Part shown: positions 21,893 to 33,931 of the stretch, piece after piece
Position numbering within the stretch: position 1 is the stretch's first letter
Layout: every line of letters starts with the position of its first letter
The notes under the pieces: generated by a model
What the model saw: only the letters and a program-made list of their open reading frames with translations
The model's database searches: none
Told to the model about the DNA's origin: nothing
Assembly (NCBI GenBank): GCA_963281255.1
Contig: OY725504.1
Span: forward strand, 2,604,001-2,668,000
Source: Aphrocallistes beatrix
Taxonomy: Eukaryota; Porifera; Hexactinellida; Sceptrulophora; Aphrocallistidae
DNA: 64,000 nt
Reading direction: 5' to 3'
Made by a program: the position numbers and the translations under genes

Positions 21893-22345
21893 GGAACAGA
21901 AAGCTAATTTTTGGCATATGAGAGTATTTTGGCCATGGCTCCACTAAATTCTGTCCACAGACGAAAATGTCGACTCATCATGGAATTATGACGTCATTGT
22001 CACCTTTTTTTATAATTAGAAATTTCAGGTTTGACTATAACTCATCCATTTAAGGTAATAGAAGGCTGAAATTTTAATAGAATGTGTATATAGATACATC
22101 TCAAATATGATTTAACTATAATTAAAAAATGATGACTCATCACTCTGTTATGATGTCATCATTACACATCAAAATTTTTAAAATTTACGAATTTGGTGAT
22201 TTTTCGAGTGATATCGATTATAACAGTAAACAGAAGTATTTAGAGATGTTATCTCCCTTATTATTAATCAATGCGACCCCAGGCACCTAATGCTGACACA
22301 AAGTGTTTGCCCCCCGCGCAGCGCAAGCAAGCGAAGCGCGCTTAT
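21893..22345 (+). mobile_element. R500 repeat copy, 5' truncated
   Basis: Forward copy starting within the first 40 bp of the body (GGAACAGAAAGCTAAT) and running to GCAAGCGAAGCGCGCTTAT. It keeps one perfect ATGACGTCA and one altered ATGATGTCA site. Confidence 0.85.
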
Positions 22346-22356
22346 ATATATATATA

Positions 22357-22695
22357 CAGTGGAACTTGTATATAAGGGCCACCCAAGGGACTGGACAAAA
22401 TTTGCCGTAATACACAGTGACCGTTATATACAGGTGATTGTCTTAATCCCCGAAAGTTATCCACGTAGTGCGTTAAATATCAAGTTTTTAGAAAATTCTA
22501 GTTATAGACAGGTGATGGCCGTTATACACAGTTTAGGGTCAATAGGGGACTACAAACGGGTGGCCGCTGGCCGCGTTGAGCAGGTCACCGCATACACTGG
22601 TTCAATATTATGGAATTTCGGACGGGATTGTTCATTGGTGACCGCTATAGACAGGTGACCGTTATATAGAGTTCCCGTTATAGCAGTTTCGACTG
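22357..22695. mobile_element. Tigger/pogo-like MITE, 339 bp
   Basis: TA-flanked (22355-22356 and 22696-22697). Its ends are CAGTGGAACTTGTATATAAG and GTTATAGCAGTTTCGACTG, imperfect inverted repeats of pogo/Tigger style. The interior has repeated GTTATA(C/G)A motifs on both strands. It lies in the TA tract at the end of an R500 copy. Confidence 0.7.
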
Positions 22696-22704
22696 TATAT
22701 AAGT

Positions 22705-23090
22705 ATACACTAACCGGACAAAAGTATTTCAATACTTGATTCTTTTCCTTTAAATAATACTAAAACGGTTCTATTCATGAAGAAGGTTAACGGTATGGGA
22801 TACGGCTAATCAGATTTCAGATTCGAATAATTCGCATCCATATTAGTCACAGGTAATTTTTCTAATTAATCATTCATTCCTAAATTTTCGTAATTATCAA
22901 TCAGTGCTAAACTTATGCCACATAAACCCATTTTTATCACTATCCATGATGGCAATGAATTACCTTATATGGTGGCTCAGGCTGATAAGATTGTTCATTG
23001 AGTCCAGTAATTTAGTAGCTATGTTCAACTATGACTAATTTCGAATCTGAAATCAGATATTTAGTATATCTTTTAATTTGAACATATAAA
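22705..23090. mobile_element. Tc1-like MITE relic
   Basis: The left end CACTAACCGGACAAAAGTAT matches the family at 18600. Parts of the arms (CAGATTTCAGATTCGAA versus TTTCGAATCTGAAATC) are inverted. The right terminus is not found and is probably lost. Confidence 0.55.
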
Positions 23091-23095
23091 TTTTT

Positions 23096-23283
23096 TAAAA
23101 TTTAAAAATTGATAAATTATGTGATTTTTCGAATGATATCGATTATAACAGTAAGACAGACGTATTTAGAGTTGTTATCTCCCTTATAATTAATAAATGT
23201 GATCCCAGGCGCCCAAAGAGCGCCTCCGGCGGACACTTTGTGTCCGCCAGCCGCGCAGCGCAAGCAAACGAAGCGCGCTTGTA
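23096..23283 (+). mobile_element. R500 repeat copy, 3' half
   Basis: Only the second half, from the AAAATTGATAAATTATGTGA box to the GC-rich terminus. It has the full GGCGGACACTTTGTGTCCGCC hairpin and CGAAGCGCGCTTGT. Confidence 0.8.
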
Positions 23284-23392
23284 TATATACAGTAGAAGTC
23301 GGTTAGTACATACCACTCCGGGAAGTAGAAAAAAGTACGTACTATCCGTACGTACATACTAACCGAGTTAGTATAGCATAGGAAGCTATATA

Positions 23393-24376
23393 ATAAATGA
23401 ATTCTGGTTCAGAGAAATGAGTGCTGCATAAAAATGGCTTGAGACTTGTTTTCAAGCATTGCTCGTTCCAGAATTGTACCAGAATCTGATGTTCGGTTGA
23501 TTGCATTCATGCAAGTGAGTTTCAAGATGTTCTCACGATAATATTCTCCATTTACACTCAGTTTTTGAGGAATGATATAGAGTTCTGACAGTGCCCTATG
23601 CGAAATCATGCCCCAAACCTGAATTTTCACCGGAAACTTGACACTTTTAAAAGTTGAACATCGATCGAACTATGTGACCATACTCTATGGTTCTGCCGGT
23701 TGCAAATAGTTGAAAAGGTGATTCATCTGACCATAGAACTTTCTGCCATTCTGTTACAGTCCAGTCCTTGTGTTTCAGAGCAAAATTGAGTCGATTTTGC
23801 TTCATTTTCTCTATAAGGCGGGGATCTGTTGCCTCTTGTATGGGTAAACAATGATAGAATTTCTCAAATAACGATTAACAGTTGAATGAGATGCTGTGTA
23901 ACTTGAATTGACTAAATTACGTACTATTGTTCTTGTAGACTTCCCTCTTTTCCCCTAAGCTTTAGAAATGATGATTTTAGGGATGCGAGAGAGGATTTTT
24001 GGGCTTCCGTCTCTGGGCAATGTATCCATGGACTGGCTTAGCATATCCCGACGGTACCATCTCTGGACCGATCTAAGCGAAACATTGAGTTTTTCCGCGA
24101 CTATTTTCATGACAAACCGGCCTTAAGCATCCCAAAGGCTTTACTACGAACTTCTAATACCATGGTCTTTGACATCCAATTTCTGAAAATAATAATAAAA
24201 TACAAAAGTTGGGGAAAATCGACAAGAAGAGGGAAAATAATTGAAATATGTGCTGAGAACTAGCCACAATACTTTCAGATAATAGAATAATAAACAAATA
24301 ATTTAAGTATATGGGCACTGATAAATTCAAACTGAAAATAAGATTGGATATACGACAGCACTTTTGATACACCCTG
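23393..24376 (-). pseudogene. Tc1-family transposase relic
   Basis: The minus strand starts from a terminus reading CAGGGTGTATCAAAAGTG at 24376. Successive frames give a degraded helix-turn-helix (near 24160-24040) and NRLNFALKHKDWTVTEWQ, then VLWSDESPFQLF (first catalytic Asp, near 23710). KIQVWGMISHRALSELYII and VNGEYYRENIL follow (23630-23520), and last AIFMQHS in place of the usual QQDxAxxH box at about 23415. The final D/E region and the distal terminus are missing. Multiple stops and frame changes make it inactive. The domain order and motifs are those of Tc1-like DDE transposases. Confidence 0.75.
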
Positions 24377-24403
24377 TCGATTAATCGAGTTTTAATAGTA
24401 AGA

Positions 24404-25058
24404 ACAAGCTCGCTTCGCTTCGCTTGCTTGCGGACACTTCGTGTCTACAGAGTCGCCCTGCGGGCGCCTGAAGCTACTCAATCCAGCCTATTTTGGGAAT
24501 TTGTTTAATTTATATAAATATTGTAAACAAAAGTTAAAAATAATTTATCATATAGATCCAAAATATAATATTCTAGATCTACACCCCTGAAACCCCCATG
24601 TCAACAGCAGGAAGCTAGTCTCTAGCCTATTTTTGTAATTTTGTTACTTTATTGGGAGCTACCCCTCTAGCATATTTTTCAAAATTCGTCAAATGGTGTG
24701 AAATTGTGTGTATAGAGGTGTGAAAATATGTACATAACCTTTTTTATTGCTATACACTATAATAACATTAATATGTCAAACATAAGTTGAGGCTTTGAAG
24801 TATTAATAACAATGACAATCCATTGTAGTGTCGTACAATGATTTTTATTGTGAGAGTGAAATTATATATTTTGTATAGAAAAGGTGTGAAAAATTGTTTC
24901 CATTATTTTTGCAGTGTGAAAATTTCGGTTAGATCTTAATCGTTGTCTTATCATTTGACACCTACATGCCAATTTTCATATCTCTACGACTTGCCAATTC
25001 TTCAATCAAATCGGACAAACACAAAAGAAAATCCTAGCTTTTCAATATATAAGATATA
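24404..25058 (-). mobile_element. R900 repeat copy 2
   Basis: GC-rich terminus ACAAGCTCGCTTCGC.., CTACAGAGTCGCCCTGCGGG, a shortened middle and the end CTTCAATCAAATCGG, then AATCCTAGCTTTTC. It is preceded by an R tag (TTTTAATAGTAAGAA). Confidence 0.75.
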
Positions 25059-25061
25059 GAT

Positions 25062-25142
25062 ACAAGTGCGCATCACTTGCTGGCGCTGCGCGGCTGGCAG
25101 GCACTATCCGCCAGAGGTGCCCATTGGGCTCCTGGGCTCATC
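25062..25142 (-). mobile_element. R500 GC-terminus fragment
   Basis: About 80 bp of the GC-rich end (ACAAGTGCGCATCACTTG through GCTCCTGGGCTCA), cut off by the tag of the next copy (ATCCTTACTATTAAAACTCG at 25142). Confidence 0.7.
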
Positions 25143-25196
25143 CTTACTATTAAAACTCGATTAATGTTTGTATATACGTATATATATATATATACA

Positions 25197-25680
25197 TCTG
25201 TTACGAATTGATTGATGAAACTACCAGGCGCAGAAAGCTGATTTTTGAGTCTTTTGGCTATGGCTCCAGTAAGTTCTGAACTCAGACAAATGTCGACTCA
25301 TCATGGAATTATGACGTCATTATCACAATTTTAAAAGTTAAGCAATACAGTTATTCGAGCATAACTCAGCCATTATAGGAGATAGAATGCTGAAATTTTA
25401 ATAGAATCTGTATACTAACATACCTCACATATAATACAACTCTCATCCAAATATGATGACTCATCACTCTGTTATGACGTCATCATTAAGCATCAAAATT
25501 TTAAAAACTGACAAATTTGGTGATTTTTCGTGCGATCTCGATTATAACAGTAAGACAGACGTATTTAGACATGTTATCTCCGATATAACTAAATAATGGT
25601 GACCCCAGGCGCCCGCAGGGCGCCTCCGGCGGACATAAAGTGTCCGCCAGCCGCAGTGCAAGCAAGGAAGCGCGCTTGTA
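25197..25680 (+). mobile_element. R500 repeat copy
   Basis: Near full-length forward copy preceded by tag and TA tract. It carries two TGACGTCA sites, an ATGATGACTCATCA palindrome, the GC hairpin and AGCGCGCTTGT. Confidence 0.88.
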
Positions 25681-25940
25681 TTGATTAATTATAAGGGAAA
25701 TAACATCTCTAAATATGTCTGTCTTACCTTTAAAATCGATATCACTAGAAAAATCATCAAATTTGTCAATTTTTAAATTATTAATGAGTAATGATGACGT
25801 CATAACAGAGTGATGAGTCATTTTTTGATGATAGTTGTATCACATTTGAAAAATATTGATATACACATTCCAAAAAAAGGCTCCTACATGCCAAAAATCT
25901 GCTTTCTGTGCCTTGCAGTATCTTCAATGAATTCGTTACA
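25681..25940 (-). mobile_element. R500 repeat copy, GC end and middle deleted
   Basis: Reverse copy starting TTGATTAATTATAAGGG and ending TTCAATGAATTCGTTAC, with an internal deletion near 25865. Confidence 0.8.
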
Positions 25941-25952
25941 TATATATATATA

Positions 25953-26402
25953 TGTAACGAATTCATCGAAGAAACTGCCTAGCACAGAAAGCTGATTTGC
26001 TATTTTTGGCATGTGGGGATCTTTTAGCTATTGCTCTGCTAAGTTCGGCGCTATTACGATAATGTCGACTCATCATGGAATTATGACGTCATTGTCACCT
26101 TTATTATAATTATAAATTTCGTTTTTCTCCTATAACTCACCCATTTTAGGTGATTGAAGGCTGAAATTTTAAAAGAATATGTATATTATTATTCTTCACA
26201 TCACATTACACATCAAAATTTAAAAAATTGACAAATTTGGTGATTTTTTCGTGCGATATCAATTATAACAGTAGGACAGATGTATTTAGAGACATTATCT
26301 CCCTTATAATTAATCAATGTAATCCCAGGTGCCCGCAGGGCTCCTCCGGTGGACATAAAGTGTTCGTCAGCCGCGCAGCGCAAGCAAGCGATGCGCGCTT
26401 CA
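25953..26402 (+). mobile_element. R500 repeat copy
   Basis: Forward copy from TGTAACGAATTCATCG to GCGATGCGCGCTTC. The segment holding the second CRE and the AP-1-like palindrome is deleted near 26200. Confidence 0.85.
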
Positions 26403-27037
26403 TTAAAAAATGGCAAAGAATTTTGAATTGTTCGAATAAGGGATAATCCAAACATGAATTAGTCAATCATAAGCTACGTTGAGAAATTCAGGAATTAATT
26501 ATTGATTCGAATAATTCATAATTCAGGAATTATAAATATTCCAATAATTCAGAATCCTGCATTATTTATTATTCGAAAAATTCATTCATATAATTCATGA
26601 TATTTTCTTGTATAAAACTTTTAACTTTGATTAATTCTTCTCAGGCTTGATGAATCATGAATTATTCGAATTATTCATTAATTCATGAATTAGTCAACTT
26701 TAGGATCATAGTTCATGAAAAATATATTGCAACATTACGTATTAGTACCGTCTGTATCTATTAGCGATTTTATCATAGAGCCACTTCTCTTCGAATCCAG
26801 ATAACGAGTCCAGGACCACGGAGGGTCAACCGAGAAATTTGAGAAGTATGAACTTTTTTGTAGTTTTGAATTCTTCAGGTTTCTCCTTGACCAAAATTTA
26901 AACCCATGACAATTTTTAACGCGTAAACTTAAATATTTTCAGGTAGCCTGAATAATTCGGACGTTTCCCCCTTCAGGAAATCCTACTAAATGAGAATATG
27001 GAGTGTTGATTTATGTTTTTTTGAAATCAAGGAATAT
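26403..27037. other. AATTCATGAATTAT-rich region
   Basis: No gene. Many imperfect ATTCATGAATTATTCG-type motifs (26450-26710) suggest decayed relatives of the hAT-type MITE at 27311, whose ends are similar (GACTAATTCATGAATTA). Confidence 0.5.
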
Positions 27038-27044
27038 AGTAGAG

Positions 27045-27921
27045 CATAGCCTACTGTATAAGGCCTCACAATAACTTGCGGATTTGGGACTAGGGATGCG
27101 GTAGAAGATGGTTGAACTAATACATGAACTGCCTTAGATCATTAACAAAGTCAATATATCTTTGTAATGTATTACCAGCATATATAAATATGGTGTCAAA
27201 GTACCCATATCCGTTGTTAAAATTTAGATTAGTCACCAAATGGTTGCGCAATAGGTTATATTTGAGACGAATTTGGTAATTTTCAGAGGTCGTTTAAGGG
27301 CACTTCTAAGCAAGTTGACTAATGCATGAATTATCAATGAATTACTCAAAATTTTAAACTAAAATAATGAAAAAAGATTTGATATTTCGCTTAGGGACTG
27401 AGCAATGTTAGAGGTATATCACATGAGCAACCTTTTAGCCACTTTTGGGTATAGAATCTGCACTAATGTTTGAGATTTTGAATAATTCATAATTCTTCAT
27501 CATCTTTCAATGAATTAGTCAACTTAGCTTCTAAGTGTTTTTATTATGATGTTTTTCGCATTGAACTGAGATGTGAATGGGTTAATACGAAAGATTTCAA
27601 GACATGTATCATATTGGTCACATTTGGAATTTGTCGAATATCTCGTAAACCTTTGAATTTAGTAGTCGAAATTATATTATCGCTTAATAGGAAGTAGTCT
27701 ATTCGCTATCAAATGGAATTACATTTGAATGTGTAGCTATTGCCGTTTTCAAGATATAACCCCTACTGACCAAAACATGTTCCCATAGCAACACTGGAAT
27801 GTAGTAACATTCCATGAAAAGATGATTTAAGACAGCTCATGTATTAGTTCAACCATCTTTTACCGTATCCCTAGTCCTAAATCCGCAAGTTACTGTGAGG
27901 CCTTATATACTGTAGGCTATG
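27045..27921. mobile_element. FB7 foldback element with 7-bp target duplication, copy 1
   Basis: The duplication AGTAGAG (27038-27044 and 27922-27928) flanks ends CATAGCCTACTGTATAAGG and TATACTGTAGGCTATG. The inverted ends extend about 95 bp, for example ACTTGCGGATTTGGGACTAG versus CTAGTCCTAAATCCGCAAGT. The interior is asymmetric and contains a nested MITE (27311-27527). No coding sequence. A second member is at 61144-62497. Confidence 0.8.
27311..27527. mobile_element. hAT-type MITE nested in FB7
   Basis: An exact 8-bp duplication CTTCTAAG (27303-27310 and 27528-27535) and inverted ends CAAGTTGACTAAT and ATTAGTCAACTTAG. The uninterrupted target is visible in the copy at 61682 (CACTTCTAAGTG). 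A relative sits at 55742-55974. Confidence 0.85.
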
Positions 27922-28269
27922 AGTAGAGCAAAACAAGTGGTCACTCGATGGGGTTACTTGGAGGTTTGAGATTGGAATGCTGCACATTCATGCGTCTTCA
28001 AGAAAAATATTCAACTCGAATATGGTCATTTAACCCCTCAAATTTCTCCAAATTAATGTTGAATACAAATATCAATATTAAAGGTTAATTGAGTTTTTTA
28101 TGACTGGTTCAACCCAGATTGTAAGGCATGAGCTTTTCACAGTGTATCCCAAATTATTGGCAGTGAACTCTAACTTAGTGTAATATTAGACATATTTTCA
28201 GGAAGATATTATAATTTCAGGATAACTTCATTTACGAGTGTTCTACTATATATACATTATCTTTAGTTG

Positions 28270-28910
28270 CACTATCATACCTTACGGTTAACTAGCACAT
28301 TTTCTGGGAAGCAAACTCATTTATTTTGGAAATTCTTTGAAAATCCAAGCAACTATTTATCTCAGTATAGCAATGTATTCTTTATACTACTGAATTTAGT
28401 TTTGTGAATATCCAAGTATGTATGTAGATATCATTTAGTTGTGTAATTTTTAGTATCTATTCAATTGATTCAGCAAGATGTAGGCTCTGAAAGTTAGAAT
28501 TAGGTGTAATTGACGTTAGCACGATTTGACAATTCAAAAATTGTAATCTCGCTCTTAAAATTCACAATTTTATGCTTGCCTTGTTTAAAATAATAGTTGA
28601 ACTAATAATTAGGACTTGATGGCATTAAACTCAAGTACAATTATATTTTATCCCCAAATATATTTTCTTGATAGTTCTGACTATTTTAGGCATTAATCTT
28701 GTTAAATCCTTTAACAAATACTCAGAAATTACACAACTAACAATATAGACATTCATGGATATTTGAATAACTAAATTCAGTAGCATATAGTAAGAATACA
28801 TTGCTATACTGTAGTACAGACTCTTGCCGGGTTTTTCAAAGATTTCGACAAAAAATGAGTTTTGTATCCCTGAGAAGGTACTGGTTAACCGCATGGTATG
28901 ATCTTTTGAC
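28270..28910. repeat. Inverted-repeat pair (foldback relic)
   Basis: The arms at about 28270-28480 and 28670-28910 are diverged reverse complements (AGTATAGCAATGTATTCTTA versus TAAGAATACATTGCTATACT). The spacer is about 190 bp. One arm is also found at 12650-12960. No coding sequence. Confidence 0.65.
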
Positions 28911-28947
28911 TCAATATAATGTGTATAGGCCTGTTGTGTGAAATTCT

Positions 28948-29255
28948 GATCCCATAATGGGATGGGAATGACTTTAAGCCTATGAGTATTCCCATATGTG
29001 TGTTTCTTTGTGTTTCTGTGGGTTTCTGTGGGATTTCCAGTGGGTGTCTGTCGGATTTTCTGTGTATTCCCATATGGGATGGGAATAGGAATGACTTTAA
29101 GCCTATGGGTATTCCCACGTGTGGGTTTCTGTGTGTATTTCCATATGGGATGGGAATAGGAATGACTTTAAGCCTATGGGTATTCCCACATGTGGGTTTT
29201 TGTATGTTTCTGTGGGTATTCCGACAGAAATCCTGTGGGAATGGGTTTTGAAATT
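28948..29255. repeat. Tandem repeat, ~71-bp unit
   Basis: About three copies of a GT-rich unit built from GGGATGGGAATAGGAATGAC, TTTAAGCCTATGGGTATTCC and CACATGTGGGTTTCTGTG. The first unit is expanded. The open frames across it (both strands) are repeat artefacts rich in Gly/Phe/Ile/Pro. Confidence 0.75.
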
Positions 29256-30467
29256 ATATTCTCTCGGCAATCCTGAATATTATGCAACTTGTAGTTAATA
29301 TTACAGAATGATATTTCACAAAACATGATGATTTGGTTCTATTTTGTTTCGGAAGACAAATTTTTGACACCTGATGTCCGAAATCTAATTCTTGATACAA
29401 TTATCTTTAGAAATGTTTAGAAGTGATATTAACTAATTAGAGATATTCTATGCTAATAAAATGTCAAGTAGGATTCGATATATACATAGTAGAAAATATT
29501 TTCCAAATCGGACAAACCGTTCAAAGGTTATAACCAAATGATTCCTCTGGTTTCCATTAATTTTTAGTTTCGCCGCTCGCGTTGATTCTCGTAATCGAAA
29601 ATACCGACATCAGGCATGATTGTAAACGCCAGTTTCCTCCCCTCAGCGGCAAGAATTTGGACCGCAGAATTTCCAAGGTTTTACACTGAGTACATTTGGC
29701 ATCGTCCCTCTCAATTCCTTAGATGTCATCATGCGCGAAACAACCTTTTTTTAATGCAACAATGCTGTACCGGTATGTATGTTGAAATGTTGTAAGCAAC
29801 TTTTTTAGATCTTGTGTGTTGAATTATTCCATGCGGCTTTGTTTGCAACGTGTATGGCGACTTTACATTCAGGGTAAAGTTATCTGTTGATAATTTTAAT
29901 TTGTTCATGCATCCTAATGAATAACTTGTAGTGCATCATATCGTAATATCAAAGGAAGATGGGGGAATGGATAAATTTAATGGAAACAAGGGGAAATCCC
30001 ACCCAAATTTATCAACCATAAATTCATATCTTCAATCAAATTATCATATCAAAAGTTTTAAACATCACTCTAGGGGTCCGAATAAAAGGACTCCCGCTGA
30101 TTTATTTATGAATTTTCTTCCGAACCTTTATTAAAACCCTGGAACGACTTAGCTTGAAAAGTATAAATAGCGTTGACCCCAATTCATTTTCACTTTCAAT
30201 ATCCCAAGTTGTTCCAGGGTTAACTTTCGTAAATTGACTTTCAAATTACGAAGTCAAATTACCTAGGGTGCGACCCGTGCGGGATTTATTGCAAATCACG
30301 GGCTGCGGACCTTTTTTCCACGGGACGCGGGCCCAAAACAGTCAGAAAGAACAATTGTACAAATGATTATATGTATCACAAGTATTATAAATGATTTATT
30401 ATCGTTAAATCTAATAATCATCATAGAGAGGTAGAATCATGTCAGTATCTGTAATCTCAGCTTCATT

Positions 30468-32033
30468 TTATTGTCTGCTCATTCTTATCAGTAAGCAATC
30501 AGTTACTAGATCATTTCCCAAGGATGCACGGAGAGGAGAGTGAATTTGCTTGTGTCGAGAAAACAGTCGTTCAACCGAAGCCTCACTAACTGCAATCTTG
30601 TTGAGTATTTGTTCTTCAAACATTTTCAGTTTGGGGTAATGTTGGATTGGATGACCTTCCAACCCAGCCCCAAACTCCCTGGAAGCATATAACCTATCAA
30701 AATCGAACATTTATTAACTGAAGCCATTTTCCAGTCATTTCGAAGTCAATATTTTCAGTCTTTCCATTTAAGCAGTTTATAAGATTAATAACACTATTCT
30801 CAAGCATCCACCTCCTCTTTTCAATCACAGTATATACTTCATTAAATCCTGTCTCGTGTAGTGTCTCCAAAAGTTGCTCAAATTTGCACATCATTGTAGG
30901 CCATGTAGTTGTATCTTCCTGAGCAATATTAAGAACATCAAGAATCGGTCGAGTTCTCTGCAGACAAGCACTCAATTTTCCTTTTTCTTGCTCATCATCC
31001 AGTTTCACAATGAGTTGCTCCACCCGAACAATTCTTGAATTCCATCTAGTATCAACATAACGAGGGACAGTACCGTTGGTTACATGTTTATTCAATATGT
31101 CAAGTGCTTTCTGACACACTGGAACTGCTGTGAAGATATCACGTATGCAAAGGTTCATGCAATGTGCTGCACACCACAATACCAACAAACCACCACATTA
31201 ATCCGACAATTTATGCAGGCCAAGTTGAATTGACCGAGCGTTGTCAGCGAGTAATGCAATAACCTTGGAATTCCACCCTATGACAATGTCTACTGCTACT
31301 CGACCACCTTCCAGAAATGCATCAGAAGAGTTGTCTTTCACAATTTGGCTAGTGATATAGATTGGTTTTGAACTTGAGTTAGCAAATCCCATAAAAGATA
31401 CAAATTTGTCACCTACAGAATAATATTATAATTTATAAATATACATATATTACAATATATTTAGAGTAAACATATTTAACATACCTGTCAGGGAGTTTTT
31501 CCACCCATCACAAACGATTGTCATAAATGTACCCTGAAATTCGACTTTCATCTCCTGCCGGACTTCATCAGCAATTAATCTTATTTCCCCTCTCAAATCC
31601 ATTCGGTTTGACAACTTTCAATTCGCAGCAGGCTCCGTGTAAATTCGCTTTCAAAAAAATTCAAAGGCAAAACATGATCTCCGCAAGATATTAACATTGC
31701 TAAGCTCCTTCTTTCTGGCATTGCTGATAGACCTGTCTTCTTCTTGAAACATCTAAGAATACTAGACTGAGTATCATCTCTACATTCTAACCTCCTCTTC
31801 ATCTTATTATACTCCTCCGGATGTTTGTTAGTGATGTGGCGTGACATATGCGAGGTACCAGTCTTTTTACAGTTGTATGTGAACGAACTGGAACATAGTG
31901 AGCATTTAGCGGTATTTGTTAATTTTTCAATGACAAATAAATCTAAAAGTCTAGATGCACTAAACCTACTATCTTCCACAATTGATAGAAAGAAAAATGA
32001 AATAACGAACGAGATTATCAAAGTTTTTCCCAT
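30468..32033 (-). pseudogene. hAT transposase (BED finger, RNase H-like, hATC), broken
   Basis: In minus-strand order the following are visible. A BED zinc finger (CSLCSSSF...TSHMSRHITNKHP) lies in 31593-32033. A segment with MTIVCDGWKNS ends at a GT-AG intron (31413-31484). Then come VSFMGFANSS and VIALLADNARS. The HCMNL core block (CAAHCMNLCI) and VDTRWNSR lie in 30697-31188. The C-terminal dimerisation motif VSEASVERLFSRHK is in 30468-30710. A frame change lies near 31620, an in-frame TAA at 31198-31200 and another frame change near 30700. In an active element this protein excises and reinserts DNA, making 8-bp duplications, as the flanks show. With few lesions and exact flanks, it is a fairly recent insertion. 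Confidence 0.88.
31413..31484 (-). other. 72-bp GT-AG intron in hAT transposase
   Basis: On the minus strand, CTGACAG is followed by the donor GTATGTTAAAT (from 31484 downward) and the acceptor TTCTGTAG ends at 31413. Removal joins ...WKNSLT to GDKFVSF in frame (phase 1). The intron is AT-rich and of small metazoan size. Confidence 0.75.
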
Positions 32034-32053
32034 TAAATTTCACATATATTATA

Positions 32054-32646
32054 TAGGGTGTCCCAAAAGTTCTGCAACAACTAATTTTACTTTGTTAATT
32101 TGACTAAGATCACTTGATTGTATTCCAAATTAGCCTCCATAAATGAAATCTAACACCCTTCTAGCATAGAAATGAGCTCAACCTATTACGCAAAAAACAT
32201 TTCTTATAAAATTATGAATAATTACATACCAATTACTCCAAAATTTGGAGCTCAAAAATGTAAAGTTTGAAGATCACTATTTTTCTGATGAAATATTACA
32301 TTAATCACTTCTATATTCTGTAATTGATTCATAATACTAAAATAACATTATTACTTTTGATTTATGTAACGGAAATCTTCTATAAGAACGCGAGTATTTT
32401 AAGTATAGACGTCAAATGTACCATGGATATGAGTTTTTTTATTGAGATAAAAAATATTCTTTACTAGACAACGATATATATGATCCAGCATTGCAAATAA
32501 ATTGAGAAAAGCAGGCCATTGGGAATGCAAAATAATTAAGATAATCCTCCCTATTTTTGATTGAAAATAGGTATCGGATATTCGATCTATTTATCTATGT
32601 ATTAATGCATCAGCAACATTTGTTGCAGAACTTTTGGGACACCCTG
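32054..32646. mobile_element. Mariner-type MITE nested in the hAT element
   Basis: TA-flanked with inverted ends (T)AGGGTGTCCCAAAAGTTC and GAACTTTTGGGACACCCTG (about 28 bp, including TGCAACAA versus TTGTTGCA). 593 bp, no coding sequence. It lies between the hAT transposase start and the hAT end. Confidence 0.85.
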
Positions 32647-33399
32647 TATATACAAATTGTGCATACAATTTCCCCTCATTTTATAACGCGGGAATTATAT
32701 GAATTCTCAATTCTTAGAGAATACATTCACGAATTCAGTCAACGGTGTCATAAAATAAATTTCGTAAATAACGGGCTGGGGGGGATAAATAAGCGGGCCG
32801 CGGGCTTTACGGGTTGCACCCTAGCAAATTACGAAAGTAAATAGCGGGGTCCGTTTATTCGGACCTCTAGAGTGATGTTACAAACTTTTGATATGATAAT
32901 TTGATTGAAGATATGCATTTATGGTTGATAAATTTGGGTGGGATTTCCCCTTGTTTCCATTAAATTTATCCATTCCCCCCATCTTCCTTTGATATTACGA
33001 TATGATGCACTACAGTTTATTCATTAGGATGCATGAACAAATTAAAATTATCAACAGATAACTCTACTCTGAATGTAAAGTCGCCATGCACGTTGCAAAC
33101 AAAGCCGCATGGAATAATTCAACACACAAGATCTAAAAAAGTTGCTACAACATTTCGACATGCATACCGGTACAGCATTGTTGCATTAAAAAAAGGTTGC
33201 TTCGCGCATGATGACTTCTAAGGAATTGAGAGGTATGATGCCAAATGTACTCAGTGTAAAACCTTGGAAATTCTGCGGTCCAAATTCTTGCCGCAGAGGG
33301 GAGGAAGCTGGCGTTTACAATCATGACTGCTGTCGGTGTTTTTCGATTACGAGAATTAACACGAGCGGCGAAACTAAAAGTTAATGGAAACCAGAGTGA

Positions 33400-33929
33400 A
33401 AAATTTCATAGGTTTAAGACCCACCTACATTATGTGATTATTAGCGCATGAATGATCATAATTTAAAGTAATGGAAATTGCTGTAACGTTTTTGCTATTA
33501 ACGCCAATTAAAACCTAAAATAATCGAGGAAACGGTAAATCCGTGAACAGCGGGGGCTGCCTATATAGCAAAAATAAACCATAAACTGAAAGCGAAAGTA
33601 CTATATCTCTGGTTGTTATATGTAATACGCTACGAGCAGGATAGTAGACTGCAGTTTAGAAAGTATAGCGAACTATTTCTATGAATATTGAACAAAATTG
33701 ACATCGTATATTCAACAAAAAGTATGGATATTAATCTTTAAAATCAATAATAATGAGCTTTAACATCAATAAAAAAACATCACAGTACATTTTTGAACTT
33801 TAGACGTTTATTTTCAATCGATTCTGAAACATTTTATTTGAGAAATTTCAAAAACATTCCCCCTAATTTCGGCTATTTTCTGCTTTTGTCAAGGGCTATC
33901 TCATAATCTATAGGTTTTAGCTCTAAATA
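33400..33929. other. Asymmetric insert without recognised genes
   Basis: Sequence present only in the right half of the large foldback. No coding region or element ends were recognised. Composition is AT-rich. Confidence 0.4.
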
Positions 33930-33931
33930 TA

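Larger units (their letters stand above)
30263..32824 (-). mobile_element. hAT transposon with exact 8-bp target duplication
   Basis: Ends CTAGGGTGCGACCCGTGCGG and CGGGTTGCACCCTAG are inverted. The duplication CAAATTAC occupies 30255-30262 and 32825-32832. 2562 bp, including a 593-bp MITE at 32054. It encodes the broken transposase at 30468-32033 on the minus strand. Confidence 0.92.

Noticed and set aside
28982-29251. Open frame of 89 codons across 28982-29251 with Phe/Gly/Ile-rich sequence
   Set aside because: It is generated by the 71-bp tandem repeat. Open frames exist on both strands there and the sequence shows only repeat periodicity.
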